Shown here: positions 1 through 6,882 of the stretch, piece by piece | Layout of the letters: the number at the start of each line of letters is the position of its first letter | How positions within the stretch are numbered: position 1 is the first letter of the stretch | NCBI RefSeq assembly: GCF_938045345.1 | Contig: NZ_CALIMS010000017.1 | Span: forward strand, 1-23,314 | Direction: 5' to 3' | DNA: 23,314 nucleotides | Origin: an uncultured Campylobacter sp. | GTDB taxonomy: Bacteria; Campylobacterota; Campylobacteria; Campylobacterales; Campylobacteraceae | The notes under the pieces: model-generated | Databases searched by the model: none | What the model was told of the DNA's origin: nothing | Seen by the model: the letters and a program-made list of their open reading frames with translations, nothing else | Program-made: the position numbers and the translations under genes

Positions 1-209
1 ACGGCGCACACTAATGACAGATACCCCGAGCTCACTGCATTTAAATTTTGATATTTACAACGCGGCGTAAATTTTTAAAGCTCATTGCGCCTTTAAATTT
101 ATCATTCGCTCCTTAAACTGCCAAGAGCAAATAAAATTTTATTCATCAATGCCTATAACTAGCGATTGCACGGGAGAATCAAATATGCTTGATAGCGATA
201 ACGCCTTTT

Positions 210-226
210 AATATTTCATAAATATT
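210..226. promoter_or_regulatory. Inverted repeat over the receptor promoter, possible Fur-type operator
   Basis: AATATTT, a three-base spacer and AAATATT form a perfect 7+7 inverted repeat. It sits about 16 bases upstream of the TATAAT box, over the -35 region. An AT-rich dyad at this place in front of a TonB-dependent receptor is what a Fur repressor site would look like. The match to the known epsilonproteobacterial Fur consensus is only loose, so the identity of the binding protein is inference. Confidence 0.3.
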
Positions 227-241
227 TAATCTTTTCGGAGC

Positions 242-247
242 TATAAT
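242..247 (+). promoter_or_regulatory. -10 box for the TonB receptor operon
   Basis: A perfect TATAAT lies about 48 bases upstream of the ATG at 295. Transcription would begin near 254. A GTG start at 255 would therefore be at the transcript's first bases without a ribosome site, which supports starting the gene at 295. No clear -35 is seen, as is usual for Campylobacter sigma-70 promoters. Confidence 0.55.
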
Positions 248-294
248 TTCGTCCGTGAATTTCATTCGCAAAATTTTATCAAAAGGACATAATA

Positions 295-2273
295 ATGCGC
301 AGTTTGCATTTATCGCTCGTGGCAGTTTCGGTTTTAACCGCACAACTATGGGGGGGCAAGAGGCCGATTTAGGAGAGATCGTCGTAAGCGCCACCGCCTT
401 TGAGCAAGATATCAAAGAAGCGCCGGCGTCGATCTCGGTAATACCTCAAAAAGAGATCGAAAAGAGAAATCACAAAGACGTAGCCGACATCGTAAAGGAT
501 ATACCAGGCGTATATTCCGCACCTAGATTTAGCTCAATGAAGGGCAAAAGCGATATCAGAATGCGTGGTATGGATTCAAAATATACTAAAATTTTAATCG
601 ACGGTCGTCCTGTTTCCAGCGAGAGCGCATTTCCGGGTTTCGGCTCGCAAGGAAGCATTCAAAGCTTCATCCCGCCCGCAAATGCTATCGCCCGCGTGGA
701 AGTCATCCGCGGACCGATGAGCTCTCTATACGGCACGGACGCTATGGGCGGCGTGATAAACATCATCACCAAGGGCTTTTCTAATGAACCTAGCGCCAAT
801 ATAAACGGCTACTACGACATCGCGCAGCACAAAGACATAGGCAATGGCTACTCTACTGGATTTTATGCAAGCGGCGCGATAGTGCCAGACGCACTCGGAA
901 TTTCGCTTTACGGGCGATATTTTCATAAATTTGAAGACGCCAAAGACTACGGCAATCCAAAAGACGCGGATAAGAATTTCGGTGCGAAGCTTATGTATAA
1001 GCCTACCGAGAACGACGATCTCGCGCTTGATTACAAACACACTAAAAACTTGACCTCAAGAACTCTAGGCAAAACGGCGTATCTAGGATATAACACTCAC
1101 GAAGACGACAAAGACGATCAAATTTCGCTCTCGCATAGCGGAAGATACGATAAATTTCTAACCAATACCTATCTATCGCACGAGGTTACAAAAACCTTTT
1201 CCGATCAAGCCGCAAGCGACATCAGGCTAAGATCTACGATATTTAATACTCAAGGCTCGTATCTTTTTGACTCAAATACTTTAACGCTCGGCGCGCAGTA
1301 TCGCCATGAGAAGCTGGATTCATCACAAAATGAGCCGGGCTTTAGCGATGATGCGCATCTAAAAAGATGGGATGTGTCGGTATTTGGAGAGGATAATTTT
1401 TATGTCACGGACGCGCTTGCACTGACTGCGGGCTTAAGATACAACTACGACAAAGACTACGGCGGACACTTTGCGCCGCGCGGCTACATCGTTTATCATC
1501 TAAATGAAAATTTATCGTTTAAGGGAGGCGTATCGGCGGGCTATACGACGCCTAATATCGACGATAGATCCGAAGGGCTAAAAATTCCGATAAATCACGG
1601 ACGCGGTATCAGACTGGGGCGAAGCAGCCTCAAGCCCGAAACTAGCGTAAATTACGAGGTCGGAACGATGTATGACAATAACGATAATCTAAGCCTTTCG
1701 GCGACCGTTTTTCACACCGACTTCAAAGACAAGATCGATAGCGTCGTAAGATGCGGCGGCTGGGGATCGGGAGCGGATTTTAATAATCCCGCTACTTGGA
1801 CTTGTGTTTATCAAGGCAAAACCTATTTTGGAATTTATGAAAACGTAAATGTCGGCAGAGCTTCCATAGACGGACTTGAGCTTAGCGGCGAGTGGAAAAT
1901 TTTATCAAATTTAGCATTTCACGCAAACTATACCTATGCTAAATCAAAACAAAAATCAGGCGAAAACGAGGGCAAAGCGCTGACCGACACCCCGCGCTAT
2001 ATGATAAAAACGGGACTTGATTACGACTTTAATAGCGATCTGAGCTTCTGGACGCAGGTAAATTATATAAGCAGGGTAAAAAATGGCGTATATGTAAACA
2101 CTAAGGGCTACGCCGTCACCGACGTCGGGACTAACTATAAAATCACGAAAAACGCTAGCGTAAATTTTAGCGTATATAACGTATTTAACGAAAGAGTAAT
2201 AGACGATAAACCGACCAGGGCCCTCATAGCTGAGGGTCGTAAATTTCAGCTCGGCTTCAACGTAAATTTTTAA
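295..2273 (+). CDS. TonB-dependent outer-membrane receptor (FepA/CirA-like), phase-variable, out of frame here
   Basis: This is an outer-membrane gated channel, probably for an iron siderophore or haem complex, powered by TonB/ExbBD. AAGGA at 283-287 precedes ATG 295, which opens a signal peptide (MRSLHLSLVAVSVLTAQ) in frame 1. The body runs in frame 3 and begins GQEADLGEIVVSATA, with a TonB-box-like stretch. It continues with the plug (IRMRGMDSKYTKILIDGR, then RVEVIRGPMSSLYG) and a long beta-barrel ending in a terminal Phe, the usual BAM signal. The two frames meet at seven G (350-356). With eight G the gene reads as 659 residues, normal for the family. As written, the signal-peptide frame ends at TAG 370 after 25 codons. 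Two Cys sit in one loop around bases 1750-1805. The PepSY gene follows 32 bases downstream. The exact ligand cannot be told from the sequence. Family assignment is sure; the phase-variation reading is strong inference. Confidence 0.9.
350..356 (+). repeat. Homopolymer G7 tract, likely contingency (phase-variation) site
   Basis: Seven consecutive G lie exactly at the junction between the signal-peptide frame and the receptor frame. Adding one G (or removing two) restores a single reading frame. Poly-G tracts of about this length and longer are the standard switching sites of Campylobacter contingency genes. Confidence 0.75.
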
Positions 2274-2353
2274 TTCGAGCAAAATTTAAAGATGAAATTT
2301 GAACGATGAGGAGAATTTTAAAGAAAAACTTTTAGTTCAACGTCCATTTAATT

Positions 2354-3442
2354 TTGTCTCTGCTTTGTGCACTACCGCTGCTCGTAGTCGCCTTGTCGGG
2401 CTGTTTCATCTCGTATCACGATGAAATTTTTGACGCGATTAACGAGCGGCAGTCTTTCGCCGTCCAAAAAGATGTACCTCGCCTAAAAATTTCTGAAATT
2501 TTAAAAATTTTCGGCGAGAAGCAAAGCAGCTTCACGCCGGAGTTAATCGGCATAAAAGACGGCGGCGCAAGCATCGAAGTCGCGGGCAAAGACGGCAAAG
2601 GACGGGCAAGAGCGTATTTTTTGAGCCCTTATGACGGACAAATCGTCGGCGAGAACTATGAAGAGAGGATAATGAACGTTGTGCTAAGCCTACATACAAA
2701 TCTAGGCTTTGAGCTTGCCTTTGGCGAGGGGGCTCGCGAGATCGGCAGGCAAATCGTGGCACTTAGCACGCTAGGGCTCATTTTGCTTTTGCTAAGCGGG
2801 ATTTTGATCTATTATCCGTTTTTTAGATGCAAGCTCACAAAAGCGCTAAAGATCAACTTCAAAACTCGCGGCTACGCGCTGCTTTATCAGATCCACGGAT
2901 GCACGGGCATCTATGTGGCTGTAATACTTTTTGCTATAAGCGCGAGCGGGCTATATTTTTCTTATGACTGGTTAGCAAGACTAACGAATAAAATTTTGGG
3001 CGAGGAGCAAATTTATAAAGCTGAAAAATTTGAACCTAGCCAAAAGTCTGGGTTTAAGGATACAAGCAAACTGCAAGAGATCGATGCTGTGTTTGAAATT
3101 TTTACCCGAAAGCATGGCGAAAATTTTAAATTTTTTAACATAATGCTTAATCCAAAAGACGGAGTATATAGCGCGATATACGGGATTACGAGCGACGAGA
3201 ACGATGAATTTAATAGGATCGCGATCAATGCTACGAGTGGCGAAATTTTAAGGGACGTTAAATTTGCCGATATGAAAGCGCAAATGCCGCGTTTTATGAC
3301 GATACGCACGGCGGTTTTAGATATTCATTCGGGCGAAATTTTCGGGCAGATCGGCAAGCTTATATTTTGCCTATCTTCGCTTTCATTTTTGTTTTTAGCC
3401 GCGAGCGGTTTTTGGATGAGCTTAAAAAGGTTTATAAGATAG
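2354..3442 (+). CDS. PepSY-associated transmembrane protein, N-terminus interrupted by an amber codon
   Basis: This is an inner-membrane protein of the PepSY_TM family, often encoded next to TonB receptors and thought to act in iron or siderophore reduction or handling. Visible are TM1 (LLCALPLLVVALSGC), a periplasmic PepSY-like stretch, a TM segment (LGLILLLLSGILIYYPFF), another (GIYVAVILFAISASGLYFSY) preceded by QIHG, a second soluble part, and a final TM segment (LIFCLSSLSFLFLAASGFW). The open frame here begins at TTG 2354 without a ribosome site. The family N-terminus continues upstream in the same frame to ATG 2306 (MRRILKKNF, stop, FNVHLILSLL), interrupted by TAG at 2333-2335. Without that stop the product would be 378 residues and TM1 would be complete. 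The TAG may replace a Trp codon. Either a shortened protein is made from an internal start or the gene is inactive. Confidence 0.8.
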   Translation: MSLLCALPLLVVALSGCFISYHDEIFDAINERQSFAVQKDVPRLKISEILKIFGEKQSSFTPELIGIKDGGASIEVAGKDGKGRARAYFLSPYDGQIVGENYEERIMNVVLSLHTNLGFELAFGEGAREIGRQIVALSTLGLILLLLSGILIYYPFFRCKLTKALKINFKTRGYALLYQIHGCTGIYVAVILFAISASGLYFSYDWLARLTNKILGEEQIYKAEKFEPSQKSGFKDTSKLQEIDAVFEIFTRKHGENFKFFNIMLNPKDGVYSAIYGITSDENDEFNRIAINATSGEILRDVKFADMKAQMPRFMTIRTAVLDIHSGEIFGQIGKLIFCLSSLSFLFLAASGFWMSLKRFIR

Positions 3443-3829
3443 ATCACGCAAAACACGCAGTACTCTCTACATAAAGGCTTTGCAAAAGAGGCCGCGCTCA
3501 TAGCCTATAAACAGGTGCTTTGTACCGCAGAATTTCAATTTTATAGCATTAAAATTGGGTTATAACGCAGAATTTGACTGCGAGAAGCAGAATTTGTCTC
3601 AGCAAAACTACCATTTGCAATTTAAATTGATTTCTTAATTTCTACGAAACTGCACTTTAATTTACCGCACAAATTTGCAGCTGTTTTTGTAAATTCCGCG
3701 ATTTAGAAACCTGCAAGACGTCGAAAACTATTTATGATGGTTTAGATCATGCGAACCGCCATATACGCCAGCCAGTTGTGCTTTAAAATTTTACTACAGT
3801 TTAGTTTGCAATGCAAAGCCCTTGAGCCA
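3443..3829. other. Gene-free stretch between PepSY gene and lipoprotein gene
   Basis: No convincing coding frame was found. It holds an AT-rich hairpin (CAATTTTA / TAAAATTG, stem 3536-3543 with 3550-3557, six-base loop), which could be a weak terminator between the convergent genes. It also has three copies of the short phrase GCAGAATTT near 3527, 3567 and 3590. No strong terminator with a U run is visible. Confidence 0.5.
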
Positions 3830-4348
3830 CTAAAAGCTCTTTATGATCTCCATTAAATGCTTGACAAGAGCCGTAATTGCGGCATTTTCATAGCTATCAT
3901 CCGTATTTTGCAACGCTATGGTTTTCATATTGCCGAAAAATCCTGGATCGTAATGCTCAATGTCATTTTGCACGTAGCTTCTTAAAATTTGGCCGTTTCT
4001 TACTAGTTTAACCTCATAAATAAACTCTATACCACCGATTCTATCGCTAGGAAACGGAGTAGCTTCGCCCGTAAAGCCCCTGTGGTGCTTTATTGTAATT
4101 TTAAGCTCATCGGTAGAGTTTTGATCCAGCAGGTTTGCCTCTTTTAGCGCCGCTAAAAGCTGCTCGTTGTACTTTTTCTCGACTGCTTCCGGCGATTGAT
4201 AGACAAATTTTTTCGGATTATGGTTTTGGAAGTGTTGGTAGGTAATCCCCTTGAATTTATACGCGCTTGCGATCGGCACTTTCGGTTGAGACTGCCCGCA
4301 ACCAACAAAGAATAGCGCCGCAAGAAGCAAAGCAAAAAATTTTTTCAT
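3830..4348 (-). CDS. Small lipoprotein of unknown function
   Basis: The protein has 172 residues. The N-terminus MKKFFALLLAALFFVGC is a lipoprotein signal with the modified Cys at 17 (FVGC is a relaxed lipobox). The mature part has no membrane helix and is probably attached to the inner or outer membrane on the periplasmic side. It contains a mid-region rich in alternating beta-type residues (ELKITIKHHRGF, then IEFIYEVKLVRNGQIL) and ends with a helix (NAAITALVKHLMEIIKSF). That layout recalls small periplasmic lipoproteins with a Rossmann-like or YajG-like fold, but I do not recognise a named family. An AAAGGAG ribosome site at 4354-4360 supports the start. It is monocistronic and has its own promoter. 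Confidence 0.8.
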   Translation of the reverse strand: MKKFFALLLAALFFVGCGQSQPKVPIASAYKFKGITYQHFQNHNPKKFVYQSPEAVEKKYNEQLLAALKEANLLDQNSTDELKITIKHHRGFTGEATPFPSDRIGGIEFIYEVKLVRNGQILRSYVQNDIEHYDPGFFGNMKTIALQNTDDSYENAAITALVKHLMEIIKSF

Positions 4349-4373
4349 TTTTTCTCCTTTAAAATTTTGTGCA

Positions 4374-4379
4374 ATTATA
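4374..4379 (-). promoter_or_regulatory. -10 box of the lipoprotein gene
   Basis: Read on the minus strand this is TATAAT. It would place the transcript start about 19 bases before the ATG at 4348, leaving just room for the AAAGGAG ribosome site. Confidence 0.5.
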
Positions 4380-4390
4380 TAAAAACGGGG

Positions 4391-4406
4391 TTTAGCCCGG
4401 GCTAAA
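4391..4406. promoter_or_regulatory. Perfect 16-bp palindrome, candidate operator
   Basis: TTTAGCCCGGGCTAAA is a perfect palindrome with no spacer. It lies about 11 bases upstream of the -10 box of the lipoprotein gene, over the expected -35 region. It has no loop and no U run, so it does not read as a terminator. A dimeric regulator site is the natural guess; the protein is unknown. Confidence 0.35.
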
Positions 4407-4436
4407 TTTACGATCTTTCGGCGCCGCTATGCGTTT

Positions 4437-4586
4437 AAATTTTGATAAATTTAAGCGAAAGCGTAAATTTTAAGCGTAGCTAGGCGGCTAAATTTCAAAT
4501 CCTTTAAATTTGAAACCCATTTAAATTTTAAAGCCTCTTCAAATTTGAAATTTAATCCGAATTTGATCTGAAATTTTATAAAATTT
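4437..4586. repeat. Dense cluster of AAATTT words
   Basis: I count ten AAATTT words in these 150 bases, plus one GAATTT. All fit RAATTY. The expected number by base composition is well below one. The same words fill the other intergenic stretches of this window. RAATTY is the site methylated by CtsM in C. jejuni, which marks DNA as acceptable for natural transformation. Confidence 0.6.
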
Positions 4587-4649
4587 CACCGTTTTAAATG
4601 GGCTTTGAAAGCACAAAAGAGTTTCGCAAGCCCGAAAGAAAGGAAGCTG

Positions 4650-5393
4650 ATGCCTACTTTTAGCACCAAAGACTACAAAGCCGCCCTTCGCAGCCGCGGC
4701 GCACGAACCGCGAGTGCAGGCGGATTTAGCGTCAAAAACGACAACTCCTTCATCGTGATCTTCGTCATTGCGATGATGGTCTTTATATTTTTTTACGGCG
4801 TGTCGGCCCGGCTTGATTTAGATAAATTTTTTTTAGGCAACGGACGCGGTCGCGGCGGAGGCGGGATTTTGGGGCTTTTGATCGCGGGCGTAGCTTGGTA
4901 TCAGGGGCGCGACGGCGGCGGGCTGTTTAAATTTAGCGACCACGCGATCACCTTCGTCTCGGGTGCGGGCAAGAGCGAAATCCTGCTCTTTAATATCGAC
5001 TACGTTAGGCTCACGCCGGGCTTTTTGCGCACCTGCACGAACTACACGGCGCTTAGCCACTCCCGCTACGTAAAATACGAGAAGTTTCTGAACTTTGCGT
5101 ATGCGTCTATAATCGTGCTGTGGCTAGTCGGTATCGCCATGAGCGAGCGCGTAGGCATGGCATTCGTGATGCTGATAGCGAGCGTCGCGATCTTTTTCTT
5201 CGCCAAGGCGCTCTCGTCGTGGCGGCTAAACGGCGACTTTCACGACATCTTGCTGCGCGACACCGTGCTGATCCGCGGCAAGGATCTAAACGACCGCGTG
5301 CTGTGGTTTGCGATCACGCCCGGCCGCAACGACCGCCGCAGACTGCGCGCTTATTTCAAAGAGCATCTTGACTTCGACATCGACGGCGGCTGA
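4650..5393 (+). CDS. Four-helix membrane protein of unknown function
   Basis: The protein has 247 residues starting at ATG 4650, chosen because AAGGAAG lies at 4640-4646. An open frame reaches back to TTG 4605 but without a ribosome site. Hydrophobic segments lie near residues 34-52, 71-85, 148-164 and 168-185. They form two pairs flanking a soluble stretch (90-145) and followed by a basic C-terminus with DRRRLRAYFKEHL. Residues 64-73 are a Gly/Arg run (GNGRGRGGGG). The layout of paired helices with a small beta-rich domain between them resembles bacterial PH-domain-like membrane proteins, but I would not assign a family. It is GC-rich compared with its surroundings. Runs of seven and eight T (the latter at 4827-4834) lie inside the frame. 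Confidence 0.7.
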   Translation: MPTFSTKDYKAALRSRGARTASAGGFSVKNDNSFIVIFVIAMMVFIFFYGVSARLDLDKFFLGNGRGRGGGGILGLLIAGVAWYQGRDGGGLFKFSDHAITFVSGAGKSEILLFNIDYVRLTPGFLRTCTNYTALSHSRYVKYEKFLNFAYASIIVLWLVGIAMSERVGMAFVMLIASVAIFFFAKALSSWRLNGDFHDILLRDTVLIRGKDLNDRVLWFAITPGRNDRRRLRAYFKEHLDFDIDGG

Positions 5394-5608
5394 TTTTGAT
5401 TTAAAATTTAAAGGCTCAGACGCAGACCCTGTAGCGGAATTTTACGGCGTAAAAATTTAAGACAAAATTTCACGCGACGGAGTTTCGCAGTCTAAATTTT
5501 ACCGAGCAAAATTCTAAGGCTGAAAATTTTAAGATATAAAATTTACGAAGCAGAATTTCACGGCGTAAATTTTAAAGCCCCAGAATGCACGGCGCGAGAT
5601 TTGCAGCT

Positions 5609-6305
5609 CTATACGGCGAACTTCACCTCGCTTAGCCGCCCCAAATTATCAAACGAAAAAACTGCGTCATTTTTAAAATTTGCTACGATCTTGTCCGCCG
5701 CTTCGCTAAATTTCGTGCCGTTTCTAAGTAAAAGCGCCTTAATAAAAACGGCGTAATTTAACTGAAATGCGCCTATGTAATCGCGCGCTAAAGAGATAAG
5801 CTCGTTTGCATCCATGCTGAGCTTGATCGTGCCATCGGAGCTCACGCACTCGCCCGCCGCAAACGCCACAAACACCGCTCCGCCTGCGTGCGGACAGCGG
5901 TAGTAACATACCGGTTCCTGCGATAATCCGCACGCAATTGCGCTTAGAGCGTGGCCGTTTATCTCCGCGCTTAGTGCGAGCTTAGGCGTGCTAAGCGCGG
6001 CTAGCCCGTGCCGCAAGCCGAAGTCGCGCACATCTCGCGCAAGGGTGAGCAGCCACTCATCAAGGCGGTTTATGTTTTCGTATCCCCACAGCCACGTGCG
6101 GCTGCTGCTCGCTTCGCTACCGATATACCAGATGGCGCGCGGCGCATCATCGCCGAAACTGATCTCGCCACGCTCAAAATCCACAGAGCGGCGCCTGCCC
6201 TTTACGATCAGCTTCGAACCCGCCTCTTGCGCCGCAACCCAAACACGCCGAAAACAGATCAATAAAGCTGCTCCTATCCACGCCCAAGCGGTCTAAAAAT
6301 TTCAT
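5609..6305 (-). pseudogene. DUF6882-like cytoplasmic protein, frameshifted near the start
   Basis: The long frame (stop at 5609, open to TTG 6262) encodes about 217 residues without signal or membrane helix. The stretch WYIGSEASSSRTWLWGYENIN resembles the core of DUF6882 proteins, whose function is unknown. The only good start, an ATG at 6305 with AAAGGAG five bases before it, is in a different frame. It gives MKFLDRLGVDRSSFIDLF and then stops after 43 codons. Joining that N-terminus to the body at about 6245 (FSAC to WVAAQEAGSK) would need one added base. So a one-base deletion, or a sequencing error, seems to separate start and body. The alternative is a genuine TTG start at 6262, for which I see no ribosome site. 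Confidence 0.6.
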
Positions 6306-6538
6306 TTTTACTCCTTTGATCTCGCGCCGATAAATTTAGCACTTTTGCTGAATTTATCGACGCGCCCTCTTATACGCCGTTTTGCTATAAAAGCTCGCGC
6401 TATGGAAATTGCATGCGGCGCGCAGTAAAATTTAATCAAATTTACAAAACCGCAGCTGGTAAAATTTATAGCAGAGCGTCGCTGGAATAAAATTTTGTAG
6501 CCGAGCTGCGGGCGCGACCGCAATGATCGGCTGGCGGA

Positions 6539-6594
6539 CATAAAATTTAAACCGCTCGGGGATCGTTAAATTTGAAAGGCGAAATTTTAGCCTA
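6539..6594. repeat. Diverged direct repeat, copy 1
   Basis: It begins CATAAAATTTAAA, passes through GATCGT and ends GAAATTTTAGCCTA. The second copy is at 6717-6773. A further partial match (ATTTAAAAGCGAAATTTTA next to this copy, ATTTAAAAGCAAATTTTA near 6813) extends the relation downstream. Confidence 0.5.
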
Positions 6595-6716
6595 ATTTAA
6601 AAGCGAAATTTTACGACCGAGCAGCGAGCGTTAGAGCTTAAAGCGGCACAAAATGGGCGCGCAACAGCGAATGTATCAGCTTGAGCACGAGCGATAGAGT
6701 TTAAACGCCATGCAGT

Positions 6717-6773
6717 CATAAAATTTAAATCGCCTCTTAAGATCGTGAAATTGAAAGACGAAATTTTAGCCTA
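6717..6773. repeat. Diverged direct repeat, copy 2
   Basis: It shares CATAAAATTTAAA, the internal GATCGT and the ending GAAATTTTAGCCTA with copy 1 at 6539. It has scattered substitutions and single-base gaps in between, as expected of an old local duplication or two members of a genome-wide intergenic repeat. Confidence 0.5.
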
Positions 6774-6882
6774 ACGGCGAGCTGCTAAATTTAAACGCCC
6801 GAGCGATCGTTAAAATTTAAAAGCAAATTTTACGACAGCGCGGCAAAAGATGAAATTTAGATCACCCGCTCAAACATAAAAT

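Larger units (their letters stand above)
6306..6882. other. Gene-free stretch with degenerate AAATTT repeats
   Basis: No coding frame with a ribosome site and plausible composition was found. The stretch consists of alternating GC-rich scraps and AAATTT/GAAATTTTA words and contains the diverged direct duplication listed separately. It lies upstream of the DUF6882-like gene and downstream of lepA, both on the minus strand, and no U-run terminator for lepA is evident. Confidence 0.5.

Noticed and set aside
255..294. GTG 255 as start of the TonB receptor
   Set aside because: It lies at the expected transcription start, has no ribosome site, gives no signal peptide, and is only the receptor frame running upstream past the G tract.
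2220..2235. Hairpin CCCTCA-TAGC-TGAGGG as a terminator
   Set aside because: It is inside the receptor reading frame, about 40 bases before its stop, and no T run follows.
3536..3557. Strong terminator after the PepSY gene
   Set aside because: The stem is almost all A-T and about 95 bases beyond the stop codon, with no T run. It is noted only as a weak hairpin.
6308..6541. 77-codon minus-strand frame upstream of the DUF6882-like gene
   Set aside because: It has an odd basic and Ser-rich composition, no ribosome site, and overlaps repeat-like intergenic DNA.
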